From assembly GCF_017562075.2 (NCBI RefSeq), contig NC_054082.1:45033832-45097831 (forward strand): 64,000 nt of DNA, given 5' to 3'. Each line of letters begins with the position of its first letter. Positions within the stretch are counted from its first letter, which is position 1. Under the pieces are notes generated by a model. The model was not told the DNA's origin. It searched no databases and saw only the letters and a program-made list of their open reading frames with translations. Source of the DNA: Anopheles merus. Its lineage: Eukaryota; Arthropoda; Insecta; Diptera; Culicidae. Both the position numbers and the translations under genes were made by a program. This document shows positions 35,301-48,700 of this stretch, one piece after another.

Positions 35301-38300
35301 CGATCGTGTCATCTTCGAAATGTTCTGCGACTGGATTCAAAGCTAAGTCAGTGCGTAGTCGTAAAATTGACCCTCTCGGGGTCAATAACTTTTAAAAACC
35401 TCCTAAGCACATGGAAGTTTCAATAAATAGTTTCAAACATTAGACATAACCCAACTCAATGTCACTCCAAAGCGTCGTTGACAAAGCAAGACAAAGATTG
35501 TCACTATCCGATAGCATAAATGGATCAATGTTAACACACTGCTCGCTTACAAAGTTGACTATGTGCAAGGTTGAACACTTGCTCTACCTATATTACCTGT
35601 CAAACTGCACGACATCTTAAAAGCACACACTCAATCTCGAAAGATCATCTTCGGCCAGTGTAGCAGAAACATTGTCCAATTGTTAGTTGTGCCGTTGTCC
35701 TTGAGTGGAGCAAAAGCTTTTAAATACATTCCAGCTGGAACAAACACGGCCAAAAAATGCCAAAACCGCACATTAGGTACACGCGTGCGTACTCGTGAAG
35801 CTCGTGGCTGCAGAGATATATCTAATGAATGAAATCGTTCCAAATCGGGGGCATTAAAATTCCTTCAATTTAATTGTACTGACACTAAACGTCCAATCCA
35901 CCCAGAGTAGGCCCATGCCCCAACAATCCGACTGGCATGCCCGCGTGTGCGTTGTTTTGTCGTGCCCAAAAGTTCAAGGAACCCGCGTGTGCATGTTCGA
36001 AGCAATCGCCAATAACCTCGCGAGTGGGTGAGCAGCAGCAACACAATCTGGGGGTAACGTCGCTGCCGAACCTGCGCGCGGCCTCGGTTACCAAAAATGG
36101 CGCGCGCGGGCTTGTGATTGATAAATGGACCACACCGAAGGTGCACTGACAAGGAAGAGCAGACTCGGCGTGGTTAGGAAAAGAAATAAACTTAAAAACT
36201 TTTTAAAATTAAGAAATGCTAACAAATGCTATTAAGAGTTACTCACAGAGCAGCGGAAATTCAATCTGCAGTTCGAAATCACGCAATATTCGTAAAAATT
36301 TAAATTTCTATTCAAATTCGACGGGCAAACCGATGTAAAATTTTGTTAGAACACCATTTTTCATTCATATTAAACATAAACACAATTTCGATCCAAAAAG
36401 AGTTGAGGCAAACTCTAACGACGCACGAAGGGAACAGAACGTTCAGTTAAAAATAAATCACACTTCCCCCTAAATTCTGTTCCGTCAAATAGATTGCATG
36501 CCTCTCGCTAATTCTTCCGAATCTTACAGCCCGCACAGACGCGGGATGTGACCGGGGACAGGTATGACCCGCTTCACTGCAGCGAAACGTCAGTAGACTG
36601 TGCCCCAGCAACAGTGCCGCCACCGTAGCTGCATTCCATCCTTGCCGCTCGCCGCCCCGGTTGATAAGCGATTATTCAAGCCATTTCCCGCGCCGGCCCA
36701 TCTCACCCACTCGAGAGGCGCATTCACGAGCTCATAAAGCGTTCAATTGCAGCCAATTCAAAAACCCCCTTCTAAAAAGGCAACCATCGACCGACAACCC
36801 AATTTATTCCGCCCTTTCGCAGGAACTAGTTCTGTGCGTGTGTGTGTGTGTCCCGTTTAGTTTTGACGTTGAGCCGCTGAGAAAGACGGCCGACCGCGTG
36901 TGGTACACGGCCGACGGTGTATAGTGGCACCCGCATAGCATAACTGGCAAGGTAGTGGAGGCGAAGGGGGAAAGTTTGAAGTGTGAAGGAACTTTCAGTG
37001 TATGTGTGTCTGTGTGGTCTATGGTGCATATGAAAAGTGAAACCTCCCAAGCGCTAGAACCCTTGTTGCAGCATACGCCCAGCATCCGTTTTTTGTGTTG
37101 AGCTGGTTGTTGGATTTTTTTCTTCTTTTTTCTCTGCGATGGAGCAAGCTGGCCTTTCAGCTGCACCCTCCTGGCCCGATAATGCTGATGGCTTGAGTTT
37201 GTGTGTGTTTGTCGTATGCTATGTTGGGCCAGTTGTTCTAAATAAATTCTCATTCCCCATTTGTAGTCATCGTCGTCGTCGTCGTTCTTTCACGCCAGAG
37301 GTAATCCTTCCGTCCATGGGCACGCGGGCATCGAGAAGGGAGGAGGAGCATGTGGGTCCCGGACGTAGGTTTAAAAACAAAATGAAACAACTTGCCATTA
37401 AATCCGGCGGCACCGTGCGAGAGCATCAGAATGCAATGCTGCGCTACTGCCCGTATCAAACACGCATGGTAAGAACATTACGGCGGCAAGGGAGACGACG
37501 TGTCAGATGATTGTGAGGACGGCCCGCGCTGGTGCCACAAATTCGAGGGACTATTTTTAGGGGAGTTCCCATCATTACTCCCTACCGGTCGGTGAAATGC
37601 GTTCTCTAGCATCGCCACCATCAACGCCCCATTCTTTCATGCTGGCCGCATTTGATCGTTGCAACTACCCTCTGCTGCTGCTGCTGCTGTGGCGATCACA
37701 TCAAACCAGGGACGTGAGCGGTACACACTTCCGCATCCTCTCAACTCGGTGGAGCAGCGCGCGGGTGACGATTAGGGGAATGCACCACGCACCGGTGTGT
37801 GTGAGAGTTTCTTTTTTTTGGGTGTGCAATAATGGGTTTCTATTTTGCGCCACGATCGTTCAACTGCGAGCAACGAACACTTTCGCAGCGCTTGTCCTGC
37901 CCTTTGCACTTTGAAGGCGTAGGCACGCCACGCTCATGGCACTACCCGGTGGTTCTAGTTCTGGCCCGCCAGCGTGACGACGTATTTAGAGCAATGCACG
38001 CATCACTTCCCTCATATCACATGTTGTTTCTGCACGTTCCTTCTCTGCTAGACGACCACCCCGTGCGCTACACAACTTCCTATTTTCATGTTGTGTGTTT
38101 GATGTTCGTTTTCTGTTTTTGTTGTTGTTAGTTTAACAAGAGTCATTCATTTTTTTTTCTCTCCTCGTTTTGGCTCGAGGAAGCAGTTGCACGAATCTCT
38201 ACCCGCGAACGCGTATCACGTAGGATCTCGCAAACAACCGCAACAAAAACAGAACCGAGATTCCCGCCAAATAAGGAGCACACCGCGTGCGTGAGGAACG

Positions 38301-40755
38301 TCGGCCCAATCAACGGCGACCGGCGATAGAGCCCCACCGGTGTGATTCAACAGGTCGTCGTTGTCGTCGCCTATCGGCAGCGCGCGGTGGTTGTTTCGTC
38401 GCCGAGGCGCAGTTGCCGTGTGTAGCAGCAGGTCGTCATCATTTGCAGATCATGGTCGCGGATGGGTCCCGGCTGTGTGTTTGCAGCACAGCGCAAGCGG
38501 CAGGTTCGAGTGGCAATTTCCTTATCCAGCATCGGGCAGGTATGCTTGCGGTGTGGCGGCATGGCTCTCCTCCGGGTGACCTTCTGTGTGTACACCAACA
38601 AGGCGACAAGGTCTCGAGGAGTGATATGCGGCGCCAGATCGCACGCACCGGCGGCGCTGGGAGAAGACTCTTCCGCACCCGGACGGCGCAAAGATCAACG
38701 TACCGGCGCGCCGCAGGGCAACACAAAAGGGGGCAGAAAACCTTGACAGGCGATTCTAATAAGGCCGCAGGGAAAAGAAAGGCAACCCAGGGGTCGCTGG
38801 CACGAAGGATGTCCGGAAGTATTGTTTGGCCGTTGCCGAACAAACTGTCCATTGATAGGACGACGATACGTTGCACCAACAATATCCGATAAGTTTACGC
38901 GTGGGACTTGTTAGACTTTGTGGAACCATCGGAGCCAGTGCCGAAAATGTTGAGTTTGTGTTCAAAAGAATACATTAAATTGCAACCCCTTGGCGAGATC
39001 AAGCTATCGGCAACTATCGAAAATGATATCCCACAATCTGTTCCCTAATAGAAACGGTCCCTAAACGGAAAGTTGAAACCAAATGTCAATTTGTAGTATT
39101 TAAAGTCAACCCCAACCAGCAGAATATGGTAAAAACCAGTTTCTACCCAGAATTTAGCAGACAAAATGCGAGGGCATACACGTACATTCCCGCGCCCCCA
39201 GTAAGTCAGCCACCTCCCGGATCTCATGGTGTCGCCCCTCGAGGCCCGGTGGACAGAAAATTGGAACAATACTTACTACAAATCGCTCGGGTGCGCGTGT
39301 GGGCGCTGATTTACGGAATGCGACGGAATGCCAACGTTAGTGCGTCTGCTGGGCCTTGGACGGAGACCAGACAGACCAAGCTCGGGACGATATTTGAGTT
39401 TGTTTTCGTTTTTTCGAGCTCCGTTCGAGCCATCTTCACGAGTTAATTGGTGTTAATGAGTACGGCGCAGCAACAGCAGCAAATGCAGCGTTTTAATTAA
39501 AACAATCAGAACTCCAAACCATTCAACGCCGTTCCGGAAGATTCCGCATGCCAACCGGTTACTAATGGAGACAATTTTCGGAACGGATTGTACGGGTGAT
39601 AAATTCCAAACGGTTATCCCCTCGCCTGAGGCCGAGTGAGCTGGAGAGTGTACAAATGCATTGGATGGGGCCGAGATGCATTCCATAAATGAAACGACTC
39701 AAACACTCCATTCTCTCACCCCACTACCAGAGTCAAGGAGTCGTCAAGGCAAATGGTTTCCAACGAGCCGTGAAAGTATGCATATGAGGGTTAGGATTCC
39801 TTTTGGCGGGGTGTGGACAATTAATTGATGCAAGGTTACTGATCACGTTAACACGCGTAGGGTGGTGATCAATTGTTTTATTCTGAAAGCTTCAAACCAG
39901 GGTTAGGGTTTGGAAAGTTTCCAATGGCGACACGCTTCTAAGGCAGTTTTATTTGCTGTAGATATCAATTCTACACAGTTTAAGATATACATTTGTAGAT
40001 TTCATCAATTACATTTGGCGATGTAGTAATAATTATAGTATTAAAACTTGATAAAAAAGAAAAACAAAAAACAACAGTGGCACAATAAATTCTACTACAA
40101 CAAGATTCCAGCCAATAATAAAAAAATAACATAATTCTACGACAAATATTCTCAAGGGTAACGGCTAAAAATCAACTTAAATAGGTCACCGAAGCAATTT
40201 TACGCAAGGACAATGCATCAATCTGGTTTAACCTTAAATAGTGATTACTGCAATGATTATATACATAAATTACAAAATTTATAGCACTTCTCTTTAGCCG
40301 GCTTTGCAATTTTATAACTTTTGCTTGATTAGCAAAAAAGGACCGCACGGATAGTGAATAAAAATAACACACCACAGCCAGATAGTAGTAGCCGTAAATG
40401 CTTACACAATAGAAACTTCAATCTGTGCCACAAGCTCAAATCTGTGAGAAATATTACACGAGCACGCTAGCTGGCGTGGAAGAGATGCGTCGACCGTATT
40501 CCGCTTAATAGCTACAAGATGTTGTTACCATCGACATTGGCAACATTATGAATGAATCAACTCCGCGTAACCTAAGCTTACCTTGCACAGTGCAACGCCC
40601 GTATCCAGTCGGTCCATAAAGTTTTCCACGTTGATGCGCAGGTCCGGATACATCGTGTTGAGCCATTCGGCCAAATCTTCGCGCATCGCGTACAGATACT
40701 CCTCGCTCGATTTGAACGGCCGGTACGGCCGGGATTCTAGCAGTACGGTGTTCAT
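21311..40755 (-). CDS. pigs: GAS2-like actin/microtubule cross-linker (pickled eggs)
   Basis: Nine coding exons on the minus strand join in frame: 40755-40582, 30523-30327, 29996-29878, 29548-29280, 25445-25338, 23461-23277, 23170-23011, 22947-22560 and 22482-21311, giving 923 residues. A GAS2-type calponin-homology domain spans about residues 25-162 (EWLNTMYPDL, GVALCKHANNV, NFITWCRK, VILCLLEVARRGAKFG). An acidic linker (165-250) leads to a GAR domain at about 254-320, with Cys residues 261, 263, 316 and 318 and the core VMVRVGGGWDTL. The long Ser/Thr/Pro-rich tail holds an Arg-Ser repeat and two SxIP motifs, SRIP (656-659) and SKIP (910-913). CH domains bind actin and GAR domains bind microtubules; SxIP recruits EB1 to growing plus ends. 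The start has a strong context (CAAAATG). The call is firm; untranslated exons and isoforms are unknown. Confidence 0.9.
23816..23851. repeat. Two-copy 18-bp tandem repeat
   Basis: GAATTCGTTTGTACCTTT is followed at once by a second copy with one mismatch (T to G at position 8). It lies in pigs coding intron 5. Confidence 0.85.
26321..26366. repeat. (TAA)15 microsatellite
   Basis: A perfect TAA trinucleotide run of about 46 bases within a pigs intron. A separate (CAT)6 run follows at 26388-26405. Confidence 0.97.
26388..26405. repeat. (CAT)6 microsatellite
   Basis: Six CAT units, 22 bases downstream of the TAA repeat in the same intron. Confidence 0.9.
32766..33527. mobile_element. TA-flanked MITE (pogo/Tc1-like termini), outer element
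   Basis: Terminal inverted repeats CAGTGGAGCGCCGTTCATCC (left) and CAGTGGAGCGTCGTTTATCC (reverse complement of right) match at 18 of 20 positions. Both ends are flanked by TA (32764-32765 and 33528-33529), the target duplication of the IS630-Tc1-mariner group. The 762-bp body has no transposase frame, so the element is non-autonomous. A second element is inserted inside it; without that insert it would be about 420 bp. The superfamily call rests on termini and TA duplication only. Confidence 0.85.
32982..33325. mobile_element. Inner TA-flanked MITE nested in the outer element
   Basis: Inverted ends CAGACGGCCCCCGAGATACA and CAGGTAGTCCCCGAGATACA agree at 16 of 20 positions, and the next four bases (CGGT) also match. 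TA lies at both junctions (32980-32981 and 33326-33327). The 344-bp element has no coding capacity. A subterminal direct copy of the CCGTGTATCTC motif lies about 35 bases inside the right end. Its position inside the outer element shows it arrived later. Confidence 0.82.
34002..34015. repeat. Poly(G)14 tract
   Basis: Fourteen consecutive G residues in the large pigs intron, a likely spot for sequencing-length error. A (GT)n run follows at 34081-34099. Confidence 0.95.
34081..34099. repeat. (GT)n microsatellite
   Basis: About nine and a half GT units in the large pigs intron. Confidence 0.9.
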
Positions 40756-40790
40756 TTTTGCTGTTTGGGTGCTTCGGCTTCTTTCGCAAA
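40756..40790 (-). other. pigs: Probable 5'UTR piece of the first coding pigs exon
   Basis: Reading leftward, a plausible acceptor AACTACAG ends at 40791, with ACTAAAC branchpoint-like sequence upstream, followed by 35 nt of A-rich leader before the ATG. If used, pigs has at least one further upstream non-coding exon. Confidence 0.4.
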
Positions 40791-42453
40791 CTGTAGTTTA
40801 ACGTCCTTTTCAGGGAACGTTTTCAACTTTCGTTGCAAGTTTAGTTGACTAGTTTATTGTCTACGGTTTGATATAATGGTCCACCAGAATGCTTGGTTGG
40901 AAACCTGGTACTCTCCTTAGGCACTTGCAGGCCTTTTCCGTTCGTTTATCGATTGGATTTTCATCGAGAGAAAAACTGGAATGAGAACAGTGAAATCGAA
41001 AGTTAATTAAACACGTTTAGAAACCATACGTTAATTGAATGAGGAGGCGCGCATTTCAGAAGATGCTGTTTTGTCCGATCATAGCTAATCAGATTGTTAA
41101 TCACGCTCGAATTCTCAACGGAGCGGGAGAGCAACAGTGATAAATTGGAAAATTCTCAAATTAACTCTGTTACTGATTGAACTTGATAATTAACAAAACA
41201 GGCACGCTTCACAGTAACTCCCTTTCATTAAGCGTCTCCCGCCTAAGGCTTCAAAACCAAGTCCCAAATAAAAGCAATGAAAAATGAAAAGGAAAAGTGA
41301 AACGATTGTTAAGACCACAATACTAAAATGAGCATAACAAAGCAACAGGAAAAGCCAAACCTAGAGCAAAAGTGAAAAGATAGTCAAGAACAAGTACCGA
41401 ACTGCGGGGCCGGCGAAGGCGAAAGCGACACAAAAGAAAGGAAGCCACCAAACCAAATCCAGACTAGGGAAGAACTCGGCCCAAACAGAAGACTGAAATA
41501 AAACGATGAATGACGGTAATGCGATAGCGCCGCCGGTAGGTTAATTGGAAGTACGATGTTTAACGTGACCGCATCGGGGACCGCTTTCTTCACCACATCA
41601 GGCTTTTCTGTCTGTCTCTCTTTCGTCTTCTGCCGCCCTCTAGTCGTGCGATCGTGTGCATGCACGGTCTGATCCTCCCCTTACGTTACACAGCTGGGCG
41701 AAGGTGCCAATGGACAAGGATCTTTTCGATGTTTTGCCGGCGTGTCGAATTTCGTGCCGGGTTTCATGTTACGTGTGATGCTCTGCCAGGTGAGATGAGA
41801 ATGTAATGCACTGGCCGACTGGTTGGCAGACGGATGAACGTACACGTCCAACAGATGCACTTGCGAGGGGCGTCACGATGCGGGAGCGAGGTAACCGTGA
41901 GGGCAACAAATGATCCGCTAATAGAGGTATCGCGCCCACCTCATATTCCTTCTCTCCTTGCTTCCCTTGCTAACACAAAACCAGCCCGTGATTACCCTCT
42001 TAAGAGATGTTAAATCGACTGAGATAATAAGCGATTCCCTTTGGGGCACACGAAGGAAAATAAAGATACCAAAACAGAAACAAAAGCTACCCGGGAAGGC
42101 TGAGCGTGACGAGTGGAGTGACATAAAACAACAAGTAGTATCGGAGTTGTAATTTGTTGGGGGAAACTTTAAACCAATTTGTTTCTGCCTGCGGTAAACC
42201 CGGAATTCAAGTTCACACCGTTTACGCCGTAATCTTGCCCAAGCGGTGCTTTGCCGGGGTGGTGTCTTGCCGAACAGCTTCGTAAACATAATTATAAGCT
42301 CAGAGTAAAATCATTCAATTAGCTCAAACAAATTGCTGGATAAGCAAACGGAATGACGTATTAACAGTGATTTAGATATTTTAGGTTCAATTTAAATATT
42401 TGACCACCTAGGGCCCTTCAGTTTGTTTGATTGATTCAAACAAATTATGAACA

Positions 42454-42759
42454 TTAAATTAAGAAAAAATATGTGAGGATCGCATATTTTATCAGATACA
42501 AACATACTCGTTTGACAAATTGCTTAACCTCTTGAGTGCTACTTGCATAGCTAATGCGTTGTTTCAGGAAAGGGGTACTGCCTCCGAACCTCTCGTGTCG
42601 TGTCATATTCCTTTCATAATAGCCATTTAACCTGTGGAATGGCCAAATATTTGGCAACATTTCTCCCAAACACTTTTGAAGTCTCCCAAATATCGATGAT
42701 TTATTGTATTGTTGTTGTTGTACCTCATCGGAATGTGTTCGCGGGTGAAAACGTTGCAT
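42454..42759 (-). CDS. Unassigned 101-codon open frame upstream of pigs
   Basis: An ATG-initiated frame of 101 codons in AT-rich sequence, open for about 24 further codons upstream. The composition is mixed and protein-like, with a QQQQ run and several charged segments. After VKQFVKR there is a GTATGT donor-like site; beyond it the translation becomes hydrophobic and intron-like. It could be an exon of an unrecognised gene or of an upstream pigs isoform. No domain is recognised and chance is not excluded. Confidence 0.2.
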   Translation of the reverse strand: MQRFHPRTHSDEVQQQQYNKSSIFGRLQKCLGEMLPNIWPFHRLNGYYERNMTRHERFGGSTPFLKQRISYASSTQEVKQFVKRVCLYLIKYAILTYFFLI

Positions 42760-45700
42760 AATTTCGACTCGCCAAATTGATTCATTCGCTTTGTTTGCGC
42801 ATTTTGTCGCTTTTGTGTCGCTGGACGATGTTTAACAAATCTGCCACCAAAAAATCACTCTATTCAAATGAATTCTGTGTAATCGGGCGTAGTAAAGCTG
42901 CTCTTTAAAATTCGGCAATTTCTCACCCACCACTACCTCGCTGGACACAGTTCCCACATGGGGAATGAATATCTATTTGATGGTTTTCGCCCCGTGCTTT
43001 TACACAGTTTTACAACTTCACACTACTTTGAACACAGAGAGGCAATAAAAGAAAATAGAAATAACGCACAGCCCGCCAACAAAGCTTTTTCGCGACTGGC
43101 CCCTGCTTGTGGCGTGTTACGAAGTGAGACAAAAGATGCCGAGCCGAAGTTTTGGCAAAACGTTTGGAAACATGGGGAATGTTAAAGACTGGAAGGAGGT
43201 TTTTTTTGGCAAGCGTACAAGATAAAGCATGCACATTACCATGCAATCCCATGATTGATGTCAAAGACCTTTGCTCCGCTCGGGAAGGAAGAGGAAAAAA
43301 TGGACAGCAAACAACAATGGTTCCACTTGAGATGCCAATAGTGGGCCCATTTTCGAGCCCTACTGTCTAACGACTACCGAGCCAGCTTTGTCTCACTGTT
43401 CCCGCAAACCACTGCCACACCACACGCTCACTCATTTCCCACGTTCGTCCCCTTTCGGTACCCACTGATTATTCTTATTGCAATCGAGAAATTTAAATGA
43501 CGAAATAAGTAATAGCTTACGGCTTACGGCCCGACCGCCAGAGCACACGCGCACGCTCGCCCGCCTCCCAATCCAGGCGGCTTCAAAATCGCCAACCGAA
43601 GCCAAAAATGCCACACCGGTGACGTGTCCGGGGTTGCGTTTGAAAGGGGGAGTTTGCAAATTAAAAAAAAAAAACCCCGCAGCATACCCACACAGCGGCA
43701 CAACACGGCGGCCATCCCCCCTTTGCTCAAACATTACACCGAAAAGTGACCGCATTTCGGCACGGTGCGCGATCTGGCCGGGCCAACAGCCAGTAGCATT
43801 CCGTTCGGTAGGACGGTAAGACAGACTCCATCAGGTTGGCGAAGCCCGGCGTGCTTAATGAGAGTGAGACAGACGCTGTATAGAAATGAGGTCACTCAAC
43901 CTTCCACCTTCGTGGCGGGATTCCGTGTGCGTACCGGCGCGCGCGTTATGTTTTGACGGCCCCCCTCTAGCATTCCTCCCCCGCACACGTGGCTGCGCTA
44001 ATCTGGCGGGCGCAACCGATAATACCGTCCTCCGCGCGTCATGAGCCGATTTGGCCGTTAGTGATCGGTTTTCGCGGCCGTCGATGTCGTTGGAGTGGCC
44101 GCATTGCTGTCGTTCGGATCGCTTTATCAAGGTGGCAGTTGGGCGCGAAACGAGTTCGAAGTTCATTAAAAGAATAAACGCCACTGCTCGAGGTTTGGTT
44201 GCAGTTTGTTGGTGTCTAGTGCGAGTGAAACCGCAAAACAAATTAAAATTGTCATTCCAAAATTGAATCATGTTTTGTTACGCTGAAACGAATCGCTTCA
44301 ATTTGTGGAAATAACGACTCCAATTAATTGAATATCATAGAAAACCAATTAATACATTGGTGCAACATAAGAGTCGAAAACGATTGAAATCACTTAACTT
44401 CAATCAAGCATAGTACACATAGATTTTAATAAGATAATAGTTGATAATTTGTTAAATAGAAACATTTGGCTGAGTAGTTGCTACATTGAAAGGCTCATAT
44501 GAACGAAACAGAGAGATCCTACGGGCGATGGGGCTATTTAAATGATTGATGAGGTTCGGACAAGAAGCGTAAATGCTATAAAAATATTAAAAATAAATAA
44601 CAAACGAATGCATCTGGGACATGGGCTGTATTGCCAAGCATAGCAGTAGGACTTCAAAGTTGCATTTGCATGATAAGAGAGCAAAAGTAGAGGTCATGTA
44701 GAATAGTTGTCCCAATACAGCAATCGTACGTACCAGAGAGCAAATCGTAGCAGTCATCCGCTTTACCGAGAATCGGTAACAGATTGCACCGTTTGATCGA
44801 TCGGGCTGAGTGTCTAGTGACATGAAAGTTACATAAAATCATGACGCATATTGCGCATAGTGCGCATAGCACATCTCGTGCTAGCAAGAAGACAAAAAAC
44901 ACTCTGCACGCGATAAGGGGCGTTGAAGAAAGGCCATAAAAATCGAAAGCATTCGAAACAAAGCGGCCATAAAAATGCAGATTAGCGTGCAGAGCGCCTA
45001 TTGCTGAGTGGCTCTTAAACTACTGTTCTAAAAAGACAAAAGCATCATAAACCCATCTTCAATGCTGGGAGCAAACTCCCACCTCTTCTGTGAAGTAGGT
45101 TATTGTATGGAGCTTTACTTTTGACTTTCCATAAACTCAGCCCACTCGGGCAAAAAAAAAGGGCGTACAGTTTTGCAATCCGCTCAAAACGAAAGCCCAA
45201 TGAAGCAATTGTAGTCTGTACATTGCCGCAATTTGTCGCTTCTTCAGCGAAACAAACCTCGGTGGGCTTACCACAAACTTCGGTAATTAAACACGGTTCG
45301 AAAGGGAACCGAAAGGCCACCGATAGTGGCTGACCGCCGCCCAAGAGAGTATGGAACGAGACGCGCAACACCCCATTACCATCACATGACAGTGCATTCG
45401 GATGGGGAGCAAAGCGGCCAGCCCAAGGCAAGTAGCAAGTTATTCAACCGCATCCGAGATAGTGCGTTGCTGCAGCTGCGCCGTGGCCATGCCGTGACTG
45501 CAGCCGCGTGAAGCAATGTGGGAAGATGGATGGGAAAACATGATGATGATTAGATTACGATCATTCGGTTGCGCCTGTTTGGTGGGACGCGTGAGGGTTG
45601 ATGCTGTTTTCATTATACTTCTAATTGCTAGATCGAAAGCCATTGCCTAACAAGAGGCTAATTTGCCGAAGCGACAAATGAAGCTGTATCTTTCAAGATG

Positions 45701-48700
45701 ATGCCGGTGATAAAAAATGGTAACAAAGTAGGGTCTGTTCGTTGGTGATGGTGGTTTTGTTTATTTTATTTTTTTAACATGGCCCATAAGCTGTGGGAGG
45801 GTTTTTTGGGAGCAAGGGTGCCGATTGCATCCACTAATGGCATGGACTTTTGTTATTTTTAATGTCTGGTGTTATGATCAATGTAAAGCACTTTTTAATA
45901 ATCGTTTGCATTTGTCTTAAATTGTTTAGAGACTTGAAAACACAAGAACCTTACAGAAAGTGGCAGAAAAAAGATACATTATTTCCTTTAATTTTACAAG
46001 ATTTTTCGATTGAATCATTAAAAATAATTCATAATTATTCATTAAACAACATTAATGTCAACAATCATTTATGCTACAGATAATTGGAAACATTTATTCT
46101 TTCTTTACTTATATTAAGATAAACTGAATATTAATATCATTAATAAAAAATCGCTTTTAAATAATATATTTTCAAAAATTTTAATTCCTCGCCATTTTTG
46201 TACAAGCCTTTTTCTATTCAAATAAAAGGAAGAGGTTATTGGAATTAAAAAAAAAGTCCTTCGCTTTTAAAAGCATCACATCCTTTTTGCAAGTTCGCTA
46301 TTTTAAAAGAATATTGCGCATTGATTGCGCAACCGGAAAATAAACAATCCACAGAAACGAAGGAAAAACATGTCAACCATAATAAATTACACGGCGAAAT
46401 CAGTGAACCATGGTACATATTTATGCGTGTGTGACAAAGGTGGCAAACGGCACAGATTAAGAGCCACAAAGGAAATGGATGAAATTAATTCGCATTTGCC
46501 ATCGTTTGTTTTTAAGCAATTCTTTCACGGTCAGTGCCTGCGCGTTTCTTGGTCTGCGTGACTGCGCCCAATCGCTTAGCTACAGCCATTGCTTGGCTGG
46601 ACTTTTGCAACGCGGCAACACGGCGGATGCAACTTTATGCAATAGATAACTCGAAAAGTGCATGGGTACTGCGTAAGGCGCCATGGGACAATGTGCACAC
46701 GTTTTCAAAGGTTTTAACCTACAAACGAGATTTTGGACTTGCAGTTAAGTGTTTATATCGTAACTGTGCTAAAAATTAAAAACAAACAAACGATTGTGGA
46801 ACGGGGGTCTTCAATTTGAAAGGATTACCACCGTACTCCATTGATAAAGTGGCATTGGAAAAAGGCTGTTTCAGTTATCAGAAAAAAACCGAATTCACGG
46901 TCTGTGCCAGTGTAATAGCAAAAAAAAAAAAACAATCTTCCAAACAAAAAAGGCTAAAATCAACACCAAAATCAACGAACCGGTATTTTATTGCCGGCAG
47001 GTCCTCGGGTTCGGAGCAATCTATGGTGGCAGCCAATGGTACCAGCCGCCAACGGTAGGCATCCCGCGACGCCCCATACGCGGAAGCTTGATTAAAAAAT
47101 TCCATCATCAAGGTCAGAGCGCGAGCGCGCACGGCACAAAGCCACGGGCAAAGTAAACGTTGAATGAGTCAACGTGAAAATACGAATCGGCTGGCGGCGG
47201 CGGCGACGGCGGCTCACACATGAAAGCACTCCGCTCAGCGAATGAAAGAGAGAGTGAGTGTGCAGGTTGTGCGTGAAGTGGAAGAAAATGGAATCAAAAG
47301 CCGATAGTAGTACTGCAATCAAATCATCGTGGCGGCGGCATTGCTTTGACCGAATGGCATTGTTGTTTATTTGTTATGTTTTGCGTTTTTTCTGTCTCCC
47401 ATTCTCTTTCTCTCTCGCTCCCCTGTCTGCATTCTGCGATGCAGCATCATCACTCGGTGCATCAATCAGTGCGATGCAATAGACGATTAGCTCTCTCAAC
47501 GATCCCTGTATGTGTGTGTCTGTAGATCTTTTGCAGTTGAGCAAACATTTCCAGTGTTGTTATTATTTCTCGCATCTTATTGCGTTCTCGGCTTTTTATG
47601 AACTGCACGGAACCGCAAGATCATAAAAAAATATTTTCGACCTGGCGGGAACCGGAAGTTTCACCAGCATTTTGAGGTAGCTTGCAATACAGTGGGAAGA
47701 AACCCAGGATCAATGATGTCCGCATTTAAAAATGATGCAGTTTTTTTTAACATTTACAATCAACAATGCAGTCTTCTTTGATGTAAACGAAAACATTTCA
47801 TAAGCAAATATTTGAGTTCATGTTGCTAACCGAAATTGAAGTGGAACCAAACCGACAGCAGTGCATTTGAGGTTCAGTGAACTTGATAAGTGGTTCAAGT
47901 GTCTTATTTTAAAACACGGAAATGTCTTCCACCTTACCGACGATTCACGATAAAATTAAGTGGAGAGTAATCGGTTTTAAGAGCCATATAGTCTGGGACG
48001 TTCACCGCACGTGTAACAGAAATCTTCACTCAATTTTTCAGTTCAGATAAATGTTCAAAAAAAAAAAAAAACGTTTAGCTCCTTCAGTTAAATTGTTACG
48101 CCTTTCTCGCTGTGCTTAAAACCTCTCAATGGGGTATGTGATTGTCCACATAATAATTTACTGCGTTAACCGGCAGTATCCCACTGCCAAGAACTGATCC
48201 CACTCAATGTGATGCTTAACAAGATGTTTATATACACTTTAATGCCACACTACCAGGTTCGGCTGGCCATGTCACACTGGACGTTTCGTATCCGTTTGTT
48301 TTGAATTTCAATTCACACGTCACTCGTCGACCGTAATACAGCATTCCCCAGCATTCGAGTACAATCTCTGCCGCTCGCAATGCACCAGAATTGATGATAA
48401 TTCCATATGCCTACCACGTCCCCTCACGCATTTGCTTTCTTCTGGGCGAACAAACGGCAACGCAGCGAACCGGCCGAAGCATATGCTAATAGAGTCCGTT
48501 AGCTTCTGTGATTTACCGTCGCGCCGGATCGATTCGTGCTTACGGAATTCTGACACGTCCACGAGCGACCTAAAGTGGCCTAGTTTATCTTCCGTATGAC
48601 CGTACTATCTGGCCACTATTCGACACAGTTCCAGGCCGCTGGTTCCGTGCCGCATAAACGGCAGCGTCCAGTCCAGTTGCTCGCTAGCGCCCAGTTGCAC

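Larger units (their letters stand above)
30524..40581 (-). other. pigs: pigs first coding intron (10 kb) splitting the CH domain
   Basis: The intron interrupts the CH domain between CALCK and HANNV, phase 0, with donor GTAAGC and acceptor ACAACAG. It contains a nested pair of MITE-like elements (32766-33527), a GT run at 34081-34099, a poly(G) run, and a GC-rich block at 38280-38890 where several frames stay open at once. No separate gene can be supported. An intron of this size near the 5' end often carries enhancers or alternative promoters; that is an inference. Confidence 0.65.

Noticed and set aside
47690..48195. Possible MITE starting at TACAGTGGG and ending near ATCCCACTG
   Set aside because: The inverted match is only about seven bases and there is no flanking duplication.
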